A stretch of 34,598 nucleotides of DNA from a virus: positions 1 to 34,598 of IMG/VR virus record IMGVR_UViG_3300025401_000067; one strand, written 5' to 3'. This document shows, one piece after another, positions 7,840 to 15,990 of this stretch (position 1 is its first letter; every line of letters begins with the position of its first letter). A program made the translations under genes and the position numbers. Below the pieces are notes generated by a model. The model ran no database searches. It saw nothing but the letters and a program-made list of their open reading frames with translations, and was not told the DNA's origin.

Positions 7840-8372
7840 TACCAAGACACCGCGTAAAGAGAAAGTTGAAGAGACAAAATTAAAAACTGACCTGAAGGCC
7901 ACGTCACTGTAGGACTAAACGCCGCGTGATCGAACATATCGCCGCTATTTGTTGCGCTTGTTGCGAGAACGAAAACGCCTGCTTCAGTGAGCGTGTATGA
8001 CGTACCCGTGTTATTGATTGGAAATTGAAATTGCCAGATTGCTTGACCAGGATTTGAGCCAAGCGCTGGAGCAAAGCCAGACGCTGAAACAGTGACGCGT
8101 GAAACTTCACTTATAAGTTGCGTATCTGTAAGCGCAGGAGGCGTTGTAGTTACGTCGCCGATTCCAATTGCACCGTAAAGCGGAGTAATCGTAACGGGAG
8201 AAGTGCCAATGTCTGCTGCGATGTCTTGCACACCTAAGTACGAAATTGCGGATGCCACATCACTGAGACCGGCAATACAGATTACATTGTCCGCTTCGTG
8301 ATGACTCGTCTTTTCGTCATCTTTAAACGTTTCAATGATAAGCTTACCGTGAAAGTTTAGTCCTGCGTTCAT
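7839..8372 (-). CDS. Minor tail/fibre-base protein (177 aa)
   Basis: I place the start at the ATG at 8372 (MNAGLNFHGKLIIETF), which forms an ATGA junction with the upstream stop and has AAGGT eight bases before it. A start 39 bases further upstream would overlap the neighbour without a ribosome site. The protein contains YGAIGIGDVTTTPPALTDTQL, then LISEVSRVTV and YTLTEAGVFV. This is the order seen in a common phage tail fibre-associated family with IGxGxxxPxxxDxxL followed by ExxR and ltEaGvF. The C-terminal segment (FLILSLQLSLYAV) is the final strand of that fold. It likely sits at the tail tip between hub and fibres. I cannot name the family precisely. Confidence 0.65.
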   Translation of the reverse strand: MNAGLNFHGKLIIETFKDDEKTSHHEADNVICIAGLSDVASAISYLGVQDIAADIGTSPVTITPLYGAIGIGDVTTTPPALTDTQLISEVSRVTVSASGFAPALGSNPGQAIWQFQFPINNTGTSYTLTEAGVFVLATSATNSGDMFDHAAFSPTVTWPSGQFLILSLQLSLYAVSW

Positions 8373-8698
8373 TGCCACGTACCTTGAAGATATGTCTTCG
8401 CGCCGTCCCACGTTGAAAATGTTGAATATTGCGAAGATGACACTACGTCAATAAGAATCATACCATCGGAAGATGTTTGAAAGTTATAGAGCACATCGGG
8501 AGAGTCGCCACCCGTTGAAGTTGGGTCAGTGTTTGCGTTGATTTGATTGTTGAGTGACGTAATTGTGTCTGCGAGCGTGTACGCGCGTTGACCCGTGGCA
8601 GGCGTAAAAAGTTGCGTTGGCGATGAAGGTTGCACCGCCGTGAAGCCATTCGTAGAAAATGAAATTGTAAGCGTTGCGTTAATGTTTGATAGTGCCAT
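8369..8698 (-). CDS. Small tail-tip protein (109 aa)
   Basis: Its start shares a base with the stop of the 506-residue hub protein (TAATG) and its stop overlaps the next start (ATGA), so it is a tightly coupled member of the tail-tip block. The sequence begins with beta-like INATLTISFSTNGF and contains a helix (DTITSLNNQINANTD). The C-terminus includes MILIDVVSSSQYSTFSTWDGAKTY. No named family, cysteines or membrane segment are visible. By position it is probably a minor tail-tip component. Confidence 0.65.
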   Translation of the reverse strand: MALSNINATLTISFSTNGFTAVQPSSPTQLFTPATGQRAYTLADTITSLNNQINANTDPTSTGGDSPDVLYNFQTSSDGMILIDVVSSSQYSTFSTWDGAKTYLQGTWQ

Positions 8699-10218
8699 TA
8701 GCCGACTCTAATCGCAGTCACTTGCCATGTGCGAAAACCGTTGTCACCCACGGTGCACGTTTGTTGAGATATCATAAACTTTGCGTGTAAGCCCGGCTCA
8801 AAATTGCGTTGTGAATCAAGAAGAAACTGACTCTTTAACACAAACGTTTGACCAGCGCGCCACACACCGATAAACTCAGGCGTTGTTGTAAAAACAATGC
8901 GTTCTTGCGGGTGCCCGTATTCTGCGAGTTCGCGTGTAGCGCGTTGATACGCCGCTGCAGTTGTATCAATAGACGTTTGACTGATGACTTTCGCAAAGAT
9001 GCCTTTGTTCGGCCCATTCACTGCGTGTTGCGATCGCTTTAAGTCTGCTTGCGCTGTGATTGTAGTTTTGTAACGATACCAGATTGAAACAGTTGAGCCG
9101 GGACTAGGCACAGTGCCGTACCCAGGCGTCACTTTCAATATCCAACGACCTGCGTCAGTTTGCGTAATTGTGTAAGGCGTCGTCACAGGCGTGACTCCAT
9201 CGAACACAGTAACGTTTTGATTTGTGCCATTGACAATCACAACTGGAAGCTCAAGTCTTGTTGACGCAGTAGTTGACGTCAAACGCACTGTCGTATCGGG
9301 TACATGTGAGAGGTACCATTGCGTAGTCTTGCCGTCGCTAGTCCACGAATCTGTAGCAGGAGATTGCGTATTTGTTGCGATTACTTTTGAAGCGCCAACG
9401 ACAAGCGCGCGATTGTACAATGAAGTCCCATCGAATTCATATTGAAGCCCTTGCGCTTGATCGATGTGGCACTCAGTATACGAAAGAAGACCAGAGCTCG
9501 TAGGCGCGTCAGTCACTGTGACACCTGAACTAGTTGCTTGTTGTTGGTCGTAAAAGTGAAGATTAAGCGACTCATCGACGTACCAACCATATGCGCTTTG
9601 CGATGATGCCATGCGAGAGATACGTTGCAAACCATTCGTTAAGTTTGTGTAGTGAATGATTGTGCGCGGAAGAAGTGGCCCAGGCTCTACGTATCCGCCG
9701 TTTGAAATTAACGCAGCACTGATGCCGCAATTCGCTTTGTTAACGAGATCGACGACTGCATCGCCCATTGGAATGCCTTCGTAAAGCCCTTGAACAATTG
9801 ACGCATTTGCGTATCCGGAATAGTCTACGCACGAAAGACTCCACTCAGCCTCGAGAGGAGAATTGATGTATAACGTTGGATGTTGAACGTAACCCGCAAA
9901 AATTGTAGCAGCGTCTAGCGCGTCTTGGATGCTGTAGCCATGGCCAATGAGATAATAGTACGCTGCGATGTCGCGCAACGTGATTGTTGAGTACGCAGGT
10001 ATTTTGAACGAAGGCTTAACAACTAAATGCGGTGGAGCACCCGAAGAATATTGTGCGTCAATAACGTTGAGTGTTGCAGTGTCTCCTTGACGACCAAAGT
10101 TTTGCGTAATGCTAATGCCACCTCGTCCGCCATTGTAAACGAGATTAGCGCTATAGTCTATTGACTGACCGTTGGGCGCAGTGATTAGGCATTGGAGTTG
10201 AGGCGCAAGAATTGTCAT
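8698..10218 (-). CDS. Tail hub/minor tail protein (506 aa)
   Basis: The gene directly follows the tape measure, with its ATG overlapping the tape-measure stop region at 10218, the normal place for the distal tail or hub protein. The N-terminus LITAPNGQSIDYSANLVYNGGRGGISITQNFGRQGDTA is consistent with the first beta domain of a hub protein. The central part has FAGYVQHPTL, LSCVDYSGYANA and YGWYVDESLNLHFYDQQ, the pattern of gp27-like hub barrels: a D-Y segment, then a short helix-rich domain, then 'xxWYVdxxxxLhfy'. The C-terminus has AYQRATRELAEYGHPQERI and FEPGLHAKFMI. These features fit a ring-forming tail tip protein that ends the tube and holds the fibres. Confidence 0.75.
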   Translation of the reverse strand: MTILAPQLQCLITAPNGQSIDYSANLVYNGGRGGISITQNFGRQGDTATLNVIDAQYSSGAPPHLVVKPSFKIPAYSTITLRDIAAYYYLIGHGYSIQDALDAATIFAGYVQHPTLYINSPLEAEWSLSCVDYSGYANASIVQGLYEGIPMGDAVVDLVNKANCGISAALISNGGYVEPGPLLPRTIIHYTNLTNGLQRISRMASSQSAYGWYVDESLNLHFYDQQQATSSGVTVTDAPTSSGLLSYTECHIDQAQGLQYEFDGTSLYNRALVVGASKVIATNTQSPATDSWTSDGKTTQWYLSHVPDTTVRLTSTTASTRLELPVVIVNGTNQNVTVFDGVTPVTTPYTITQTDAGRWILKVTPGYGTVPSPGSTVSIWYRYKTTITAQADLKRSQHAVNGPNKGIFAKVISQTSIDTTAAAYQRATRELAEYGHPQERIVFTTTPEFIGVWRAGQTFVLKSQFLLDSQRNFEPGLHAKFMISQQTCTVGDNGFRTWQVTAIRVG

Positions 10219-13103
10219 TAGTGAAGAACGACGCCTGCTTGCGGAAGAATGCGTGTATTGAGTTGCTTACCGAGTGCAGTTGCTAAGTCATTAAGAGAAC
10301 CGTACACTGCGCCACTCACTGTCACATTTACGACAACTGTTTGCCCACTTCCAGTGCCACCAACAAGTGAACGACTCATTGCGCTCGCTGCGTTCAATTT
10401 GACGCCCATTGCTTGCGCTTGTTGCGCAGTGAGAACTGTCTCACCTGCTTGAAGTACTGCGGGGACTTCTTTTCCAGGATTGCCTGGGACAACTCCACCC
10501 GTGTGAAAGCCAAGAAAACTAGCAACGTGGCCGAGCACATTGCTTGCGCCTGACACGAGCCCACCAATGATTGGAATCTTTTTAATGACGTGCAAAACTG
10601 CGCTACCAACTTTACCTGCGGCGCCCATAATACCGTTAGCAATAAACTCAACTAACTTTTCGCCTGCGTTAAGCAAGTCCGACCCGAGTGATTCAATTGC
10701 ACCAAGAATTTCGCTGCCGAGATTTAAGAAGAAGTCGATGATTTTCTTAGCGAAACCGAGTACATCGTCAACAGCCTTTTTAACAATAGGCCCAATCGCT
10801 GACCAAATTTCTTGCCAATGCTTCCAAAGAAGCATGACACCGGCAATGATGAGAGCGATAGGCGCAAGAAGAATGAGCAGCACGACTTTAAGCACATCAA
10901 TTGCGATTTTTACGACAGCGACAATTGCGTGCCATATCGTCTTAAACACTGCAACTACGCCATTCCACAAACCGATGAAGAACTTTGCGACACTTTTAAC
11001 GATTGGCTTCATGAAATTCCACACCGTGTTCCAGTGCTTGTACAATTCGTACACTGCAACGACAACGAGCGCAATTGCAGCGATGACTGCGAGAATCGGC
11101 CACGTCACTGCCCATACGCCTGCGGCTAAGCCATCTTCTGCGGCAGCGGCTGTGAAAGTCGCCGTCGCCCATTCGCCTAACGTAGTAATTTGCCCAGCAA
11201 TAAGTGTGCCAAACGACTTTAATGGGCCAGTGACAATCTTAAACGCGTCCCACGCGCTTTTTGCAACGCCAATAACTTTGTGCAAGCCCCAAAGCACCGT
11301 GATAACGCCTGCGATAGAGCCTACAACAGCAAGAAGAATGCCAGCCAATTTTTTATGCGACTCAATAAACTGAGCAATCGGCTTAATGCCTTTGACAAGC
11401 GCGCTCATAAACTTTTCTACGAATGGGAGAAGAGCGTTTCCAATTGCGATGCCAAGCGCTTTAACAGTGTTGTGCAACTTCTTCATGTTTGCTTGCATCG
11501 TATTTTCAGCGCGCTCTGCGGCTTTTTGCATCGCAGTCTGGTCTTCAATCGCTTTTGTCGCTTTTTCGTATCCGTCTTTGCCTGCGAGAATCATCGGCAA
11601 AAGTTTACGACCAACTGACGCACCGAACAACTGATTAACAATCGCGAGTTGTTGCTGCTGGTCTTTCATCTTGCTAAGTTTCGGACCGAGTTGCTCAATA
11701 ATTGCGCCCATGCCAATGAACTTGTCATGTGCGTTAAAGACGCTGATGCCTAAGTCTGAAAGTTCAATTTGAGCAGGCGTAAGTTTTAACGCATTAATTG
11801 TCCCATTCGACGTCTTTGCTTGTTGCGCCAAAGATTCGAATTGCTTCATGTAGCCTGAGACGATGCCGCCTTGTATTGAACCGCCTTGCTGAAGTTTCTT
11901 CATGTCTGCTGTGTACTGCGCAAGTGTAATGCGACCATTAGCCAATTCACGTGAAACGCCTTGAACTGACGCAGGCATTTTCGAAATGGCGTTATTCAAC
12001 TCTGTAATTGTTGGTGTACCAACTTTTCCAGTCTTCAACAACGTGTTCATTGACGTGCTCAACACCATTGTCGCTTGACGCCCAGCGAGACCGTGCTCAG
12101 ACATGTCAAGGAGCAATGAAGAAGTTTCGCCGATGCTTGGCGCCATGACACCAAGTTGCGATTTCATGCGACTAATTTGATTCGTAAGTTGAGGCAAGTT
12201 TTGCCCTGTCAAACGTGCAGCATTATATAAGTCGCTTTCAGCGGCTGCGGCTTGGCCAACAGTCATGCCATACTGTTGCATCATTTTTGCGAGACCAGAC
12301 GTTACGCTCGACAACGGTTGGCCTGACGCAGCAGCGCCATCAATTGCAACACGCATAAAGTCTGTCGCTTGTTTTGTCGAAAGCGCATGACCTTGAAGTG
12401 TGCTTAACTGACCTGCAACCTTGCCATACGAATCAGCCATCTCCGTCGCAGAAAATGAACTCTGCGTAGACATTGACAGAAATTGGTCGCCAATTTTTTG
12501 CGCAGCAGCAGATGAAATGTTTGCGCCATTCGCAATTTTTACGACTGACTCATTGTACTCTGCTGCGGATTTGATTGATGCGTAACCGATGCCAATCATT
12601 GCTGCAGTGACTATCCCAGCCTTTGGCCCAATCTTGTCTAAGCCTTTGCCTGCTTTTTCGCCAAAAGATGCTGCGCCTACGCCTGCGCTTTTTTCTTGCG
12701 CAGCCATGTTTAACTTTGTAGCGTCTTCAACACGACGTTGCGCAGCAGCCTGCTTATCTAATGCAATTGTGACATCTTCTAGCGCTGCGCGTTGCGCAAG
12801 TGCACCGCCAGTGACGCCATCAGTGATGAGTTGATTTGCATCGCGAACGCGAAGCATCGCTGCTTGAAGATTATCCTCTGCGTGTTGCAACTCATCAATG
12901 CGCGCTTGAAGAAGTCCGCCAGTAAGTTCAGGGTCGCTAAGCGCGCCAGACATTCTCGCGCCGGCGTCATTTGCAATGCCACCAAGTTCTTGAAACTTTC
13001 TTTGAACTTTTTCGAGTGCGCCATTCGCGCGCTCAAATGCGCCAAAGATATTCTCTCTGACTTCGAGTCCGAGAAGAAGTGTGAGGTCGCTCTTCAGTCC
13101 CAT
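10218..13103 (-). CDS. Tape measure protein (961 aa)
   Basis: This protein determines tail length and is carried inside the tail tube. It is the longest tail gene and lies between the assembly chaperones and the hub. Residues 1-150 are helical (ENIFGAFERANGALEKVQRKF). Residues about 165-500 match the phage minor tail (TP901/PhageMin_Tail) type, with SSFSATEMADSYGKVAG, VAIDGAAASGQPLSSVTSGL and FGASVGRKLLPMIL. Hydrophobic segments lie at about 586-607, 667-687 and 738-760, each followed by Trp-rich repeats (KHWNTVWNFM, KHWQEIWSAI). The C-terminal motif FHTGGVVPGNPGKEVPAVLQ with ETVLTAQQA is a standard end for siphovirus tape measures. The length suggests a tail of roughly 140 nm by the usual 0.15 nm per residue rule. 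The start overlaps the preceding stop (TAATG). Confidence 0.92.
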   Translation of the reverse strand: MGLKSDLTLLLGLEVRENIFGAFERANGALEKVQRKFQELGGIANDAGARMSGALSDPELTGGLLQARIDELQHAEDNLQAAMLRVRDANQLITDGVTGGALAQRAALEDVTIALDKQAAAQRRVEDATKLNMAAQEKSAGVGAASFGEKAGKGLDKIGPKAGIVTAAMIGIGYASIKSAAEYNESVVKIANGANISSAAAQKIGDQFLSMSTQSSFSATEMADSYGKVAGQLSTLQGHALSTKQATDFMRVAIDGAAASGQPLSSVTSGLAKMMQQYGMTVGQAAAAESDLYNAARLTGQNLPQLTNQISRMKSQLGVMAPSIGETSSLLLDMSEHGLAGRQATMVLSTSMNTLLKTGKVGTPTITELNNAISKMPASVQGVSRELANGRITLAQYTADMKKLQQGGSIQGGIVSGYMKQFESLAQQAKTSNGTINALKLTPAQIELSDLGISVFNAHDKFIGMGAIIEQLGPKLSKMKDQQQQLAIVNQLFGASVGRKLLPMILAGKDGYEKATKAIEDQTAMQKAAERAENTMQANMKKLHNTVKALGIAIGNALLPFVEKFMSALVKGIKPIAQFIESHKKLAGILLAVVGSIAGVITVLWGLHKVIGVAKSAWDAFKIVTGPLKSFGTLIAGQITTLGEWATATFTAAAAEDGLAAGVWAVTWPILAVIAAIALVVVAVYELYKHWNTVWNFMKPIVKSVAKFFIGLWNGVVAVFKTIWHAIVAVVKIAIDVLKVVLLILLAPIALIIAGVMLLWKHWQEIWSAIGPIVKKAVDDVLGFAKKIIDFFLNLGSEILGAIESLGSDLLNAGEKLVEFIANGIMGAAGKVGSAVLHVIKKIPIIGGLVSGASNVLGHVASFLGFHTGGVVPGNPGKEVPAVLQAGETVLTAQQAQAMGVKLNAASAMSRSLVGGTGSGQTVVVNVTVSGAVYGSLNDLATALGKQLNTRILPQAGVVLH

Positions 13104-13411
13104 TAGTACTTTTGCCTACCTCTACTCGACTCTACTTCGTTCTTTTTCTGTTGCCTTTGCTCTTCCGCCGCAATCATATTAATGATTGTGATGTAGTCCG
13201 AAACTTCGTTTAACGGACGCGTCTTAAGTGTCTCAAAGTTTAAGCCGACGTGCTTATAGAGAGCGCTTTCAATCAGAAACTTCTGAAGACTCGGAAACTC
13301 CGTCGAGACCGGCTGACCCGTTATCGCCGCTCTCACTGCCGACAGGAAACCGAATCTCTTCTTCTCGCTTTCTAGGAGTCGCTGCATCGTTAATCTTTTC
13401 GTAGATTGCAA
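13103..13411 (-). CDS. Tail assembly chaperone, second frame (made by frameshift)
   Basis: This frame overlaps the 3' end of the first chaperone gene by about 140 bases and ends at the tape-measure start (TAATG). The nominal start at 13411 is a TTG inside the first gene with no good ribosome site. The frame continues open upstream of it, so it is best read as the C-terminal part of a frameshift product (the T part of a G-T pair). It is helical and charged, with FPSLQKFLIESALYK and DYITIINMIAAEEQRQQKK. Relative to the first gene the frame is offset by +1 (equivalently -2). Full fusion length would be about 205 residues. The product should chaperone tape-measure packing and tube assembly and be absent from finished virions. 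Confidence 0.75.
   Translation of the reverse strand: MQSTKRLTMQRLLESEKKRFGFLSAVRAAITGQPVSTEFPSLQKFLIESALYKHVGLNFETLKTRPLNEVSDYITIINMIAAEEQRQQKKNEVESSRGRQKY
13269..13411 (-). other. Overlap window for programmed +1 (or -2) frameshift
   Basis: Both frames are open across this stretch and the downstream frame is displaced by +1 (equivalently -2), not the -1 of lambda G-T. I see no X-XXY-YYZ heptamer. Candidate +1 sites are the CCT AGA codon pair near the start of the overlap and the GAT before the TGA stop at its end. Neither is proven. Confidence 0.5.
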
Positions 13412-13721
13412 CGAACGCCGACTGAGGAAGTCGACGAATTGAAGTGTGCTTTTCGGTAGCGGGAGTCAATGGAAGAAGTTGACCGTCTTCGTCAGTTAAG
13501 TTCCAATCAACAATTGCGCGGAAGACGAGTTCGTGCTGGTACGCAACAGTGTCAGGCTCAGCGGAGAGATTCCCGCCTTGCATTGACATCTTGCCAAGAA
13601 GTGCGCGTTGCGCTGCTTCATAGTCTGCTGCGTTCAATGACGATTTAACGTCAATCCAATAACCGTCTGCGACAATGATGCGCTCGGGCTCGTTGAATAG
13701 TGATAAAAAACCTGACATCAT
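13269..13721 (-). CDS. Tail assembly chaperone, first frame (150 aa)
   Basis: The ATG at 13721 has AAGGAAGA just upstream. The gene lies between the tail tube and tape-measure genes, the invariant place of lambda G-like chaperones. The protein has a globular part (residues about 1-110, including YWIDVKSSLNAADYEAAQRAL and LTPATEKHTSIRRLP) and a low-complexity Ser/Glu/Asp/Gly tail from about 115 (SESGDNGSAGLDG, SESSEVSD). The tail overlaps the second frame. It would bind the tape measure and recruit tail tube subunits. No homologue can be named from sequence alone, but the arrangement is diagnostic. Confidence 0.8.
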   Translation of the reverse strand: MMSGFLSLFNEPERIIVADGYWIDVKSSLNAADYEAAQRALLGKMSMQGGNLSAEPDTVAYQHELVFRAIVDWNLTDEDGQLLPLTPATEKHTSIRRLPQSAFVAIYEKINDAATPRKREEEIRFPVGSESGDNGSAGLDGVSESSEVSD

Positions 13722-13751
13722 TCTTCCTTATGTCTATTAGTCGGTTGCGTC

Positions 13752-15224
13752 CTAGTAAGGGAGCCAGACCGCGTTTGTGACTGTTGAAGTCATCACGGTA
13801 GCAGGCGAAATTGAGAGATCGTATGACGCTTCAAAGTCGAGCGTTGACATTACGACGTCTTCAAGTTTGATCGAATCAGCGTACTTAGCGATGTTGATTT
13901 GCGGCAACGTAATTGAGATCGCTGAACCAGTCGAGTGCGCAAGCGTAAGCACGAGACTTCCTTGCACTTGCTCTTGCATCTTTGCATAGTAGCCCCAGTC
14001 TGGGTCGTCCAAGCTGTCGAATACGACTTCAATTTGGCCCGTGATTTTACGAGTCACTGGGGTCAGAAACTGAAGGTCGTGTGAGCCGTTAAACGTATAC
14101 GTAGGCTTGAGACCGTTTTCAATGTCAAAACTTACGTTCGTTACTTGCGCCACGACTGAGTCACCGAAGAGACCGAGCGTCGCTTCGGCAAACACGAAAG
14201 GAGACTCGTTAGTCACGGAGATAGGCGATGAAGGAGTGTCGAGAATGTTCACTGCCTTTGAAACGACAGACACGCCCATTGACGCTGCTTCCTCTCCTGC
14301 GGCGAGCTTAAGGCTGAACTTACCAACGCGTGAGCCAGTGAATTGAAGAGATTGCGTACCGCCAATGTTCTTTTCAATTGTCATTGAAGGAAGTGCATTA
14401 CCGGGGAGAATCGTGTGAACGAATTGATTTGCGACGTTTGAAAGCGTGAAAAGACTCGTTGAATTGTTCGTAAGCGTTGCGGCGTTTGACAACGTGATTG
14501 ACGTGTTTGCTACGAACGATACGACAGTCGTGCCCGCAGGAATGCCGTTACCGACGACACTCATGCCGTTGACAACGCCGGTCGTGCTAGTCGTGGCGAG
14601 CGTTGTGCTGCTGACAGACGTAGAGCCTGAGACAGAAATAGTGGTGCCCGTGACTGCAGGAAAAAACTTCAAAGACGCAGAAGATGCGTGAGCAAAGTTG
14701 AGCGGCTGGTCGAACGTAACAACAGAGCCGGCCAATGTCGCAATCTTACGAACTTCAGACGTTGTAGGAGTCGTGGTGTTGTTTACGTCTACTTGAATAA
14801 AACCACCCTGGACGAACCCAGTCGCGGACGTAAGAGTGACTGAGGTGGCTCCAGCAGTGATTGAAGTAGTAGGCGTAGTAGTTGCAGTTGCAGTTCCGAC
14901 TGGCACTACACCGTAACCTGAGAGAGAAGGCGAAGACTGTCCGCCATCGTAACCAACGGAAGCAACGAAAAGCTCGGTGCCATTTGTTGGGAAGAACGGC
15001 GCGGAGATGTCACCCGTGTTCTTGCGCTCACCGTACAACGCAAAAACGTTTACGTCACGAATGCCCATCACAACTTGTGGGAAGAAGAGACCTGGGTCGG
15101 ACTCGAGCGTTACGTCAGTGAACGGGATAAAAGTCGTAGGCGCAACTGCAGTGCCAAACGTTGCTTCTTTCGCAATGCCTACGGCTGAAAGTGAACCGTA
15201 CTTTTCTGTGACTGTGGTAGCCAG
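13752..15224 (-). CDS. Major tail tube protein with Ig-like insertion; CTG start
   Basis: The protein forms the tail tube. The first conventional start (GTG, 15071) lacks a ribosome site and would cut off 51 residues of obvious tail-tube sequence. The upstream codons read ATTVTEKYGSLSAVGIAKE, then EATFGTAVAPTTFIPF, the usual opening of siphovirus tube proteins (EtxyGTaxaPtxfxP). That frame begins at CTG (15224), six bases after AGGAG and followed by an alanine codon. The 490-residue protein is longer than usual because of a beta insertion at about residues 120-260. It contains MSVVGNGIPAGTTVVSF and SITLSNAATLTNNST, a domain found inserted in several virion proteins. The C-terminal half (FSLKLAAGEEAASMG, GQIEVVFDSLDDP) returns to the tube fold. 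It lies between the tail completion genes and the chaperones. Confidence 0.82.
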   Translation of the reverse strand: MATTVTEKYGSLSAVGIAKEATFGTAVAPTTFIPFTDVTLESDPGLFFPQVVMGIRDVNVFALYGERKNTGDISAPFFPTNGTELFVASVGYDGGQSSPSLSGYGVVPVGTATATTTPTTSITAGATSVTLTSATGFVQGGFIQVDVNNTTTPTTSEVRKIATLAGSVVTFDQPLNFAHASSASLKFFPAVTGTTISVSGSTSVSSTTLATTSTTGVVNGMSVVGNGIPAGTTVVSFVANTSITLSNAATLTNNSTSLFTLSNVANQFVHTILPGNALPSMTIEKNIGGTQSLQFTGSRVGKFSLKLAAGEEAASMGVSVVSKAVNILDTPSSPISVTNESPFVFAEATLGLFGDSVVAQVTNVSFDIENGLKPTYTFNGSHDLQFLTPVTRKITGQIEVVFDSLDDPDWGYYAKMQEQVQGSLVLTLAHSTGSAISITLPQINIAKYADSIKLEDVVMSTLDFEASYDLSISPATVMTSTVTNAVWLPY

Positions 15225-15227
15225 AAA

Positions 15228-15235
15228 CCTCTCCT
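15228..15235 (-). promoter_or_regulatory. Strong ribosome binding site defining the tail tube CTG start
   Basis: On the minus strand this reads AGGAGAGG, an excellent Shine-Dalgarno sequence, ending 3 bases before CTG at 15224 (6 bases counted from AGGAG). The nearest in-frame ATG/GTG is more than 150 bases downstream and has no comparable site, so this sequence decides the start. Confidence 0.7.
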
Positions 15236-15238
15236 GAG

Positions 15239-15511
15239 TTAGTTAGTCGTAGTTGAGGACGCAGACTTCTTTGAAGTCGTCGTCGTTGTTGCGTCCTGCG
15301 ATGCGTCTGTTGTGTCAGCGACGTCCGTCGCTACTTGGGCCGCAGGAGCACTCACAATTGGAGCGTCTACGACGATGACATAGTCGTTCGGATATGCCGC
15401 AATAAAGCGCGCAGCGGTATCATCATCGACAACAAACGTAGTGCCATTCGCCACTGGACCGATGTCGACTAACGTCTTCTCTACATAACCAATGTATTGC
15501 AGTTGCGCCAT
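15239..15511 (-). CDS. Small structural-region protein (90 aa)
   Basis: This 90-residue protein lies between the tail completion gene and the tail tube gene. Residues 1-55 are a compact alpha/beta segment (QYIGYVEKTLVDIGPV, TTFVVDDDTAARFIAAY, DYVIVVDAP). The rest is a Thr/Ser/Asp-rich low-complexity tail (DATTTTTSKKSASSTTTN). The small domain resembles short proteins in this position in other siphoviruses, but I cannot assign a named family. It ends just before the tail tube ribosome site, so the two genes are probably co-translated. A role in tail completion or head-tail joining is inferred from position only. Confidence 0.65.
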   Translation of the reverse strand: MAQLQYIGYVEKTLVDIGPVANGTTFVVDDDTAARFIAAYPNDYVIVVDAPIVSAPAAQVATDVADTTDASQDATTTTTSKKSASSTTTN

Positions 15512-15525
15512 GTCTAAATACTAAC

Positions 15526-15990
15526 TTATTTTTGCGTAGAAAACGTTACGATAGAGCGCGCGAAAGAGGCTTGAATGAATGAGCCTATCTTGTCTTTCAC
15601 TTGAACGTTAAAGTCATTCCCAGGCGTGTCGCCTCGAATGACTGAACTCGCAAAGATGTAGTCACCAAAGCCATCAGCATATCGCAATGCAAGTGTGTTT
15701 TGCGGCTCAATGATTGTCCCGCCTTGCGTTGGGTTAATGACGTACGGAGCGTACGATGCTGTAGACACAAAGTTAATCTTGAGCACGCCTCCTTCTGTGT
15801 CAATGCGATACCCAATTGAATCTCGGAATCGTCCAGCGTCAGGCTTCACTGCGCTAACAGGAGCTTTTCGTTTAAGTTCAACGAGCACTGTAGGAATGAT
15901 TGCGGCTGCAGCGATACGAGATGTTTGCAGCCAATCGAAATAAAGCTTATCGAGACCTTGAATACGCGCGTTAATGTATTCGTTATTCAT
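15526..15990 (-). CDS. Tail completion/connector protein, HK97 gp10-like (154 aa)
   Basis: The start overlaps the upstream stop (TAATG). The protein begins with a helix (GLDKLYFDWLQTSRIAAAA), then has LKRKAPVSAVKPDAGRFRDSI and a strand with ASYAPYVINPTQGG. This order, helix, 'lkrxaPVdTGxLrxSi', then 'aeYAxyVexGt', is the hallmark of the HK97 gp10 family that joins head and tail. Here PVSAVKPDAGRFRDSI replaces PvdTGrLrdSi. The C-terminus is a helix-strand (FIQASFARSIVTFS). Length fits the family. It probably acts as a neck protein between adaptor and tail terminator. Confidence 0.72.
   Translation of the reverse strand: MNNEYINARIQGLDKLYFDWLQTSRIAAAAIIPTVLVELKRKAPVSAVKPDAGRFRDSIGYRIDTEGGVLKINFVSTASYAPYVINPTQGGTIIEPQNTLALRYADGFGDYIFASSVIRGDTPGNDFNVQVKDKIGSFIQASFARSIVTFSTQK

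Noticed and set aside
7839-8411. Longer start for the minor tail gene (MGRREDISS) at 8411
   Set aside because: It overlaps the upstream gene by 43 bases and has no ribosome site, while the ATG at 8372 forms an ATGA junction with AAGGT at good distance.
10540-11373. 277-codon open frame on the plus strand
   Set aside because: It is antisense to the tape measure gene, which has a family-consistent sequence. The plus-strand product is Thr/Ile/Ala-rich without recognisable motifs or a ribosome site.
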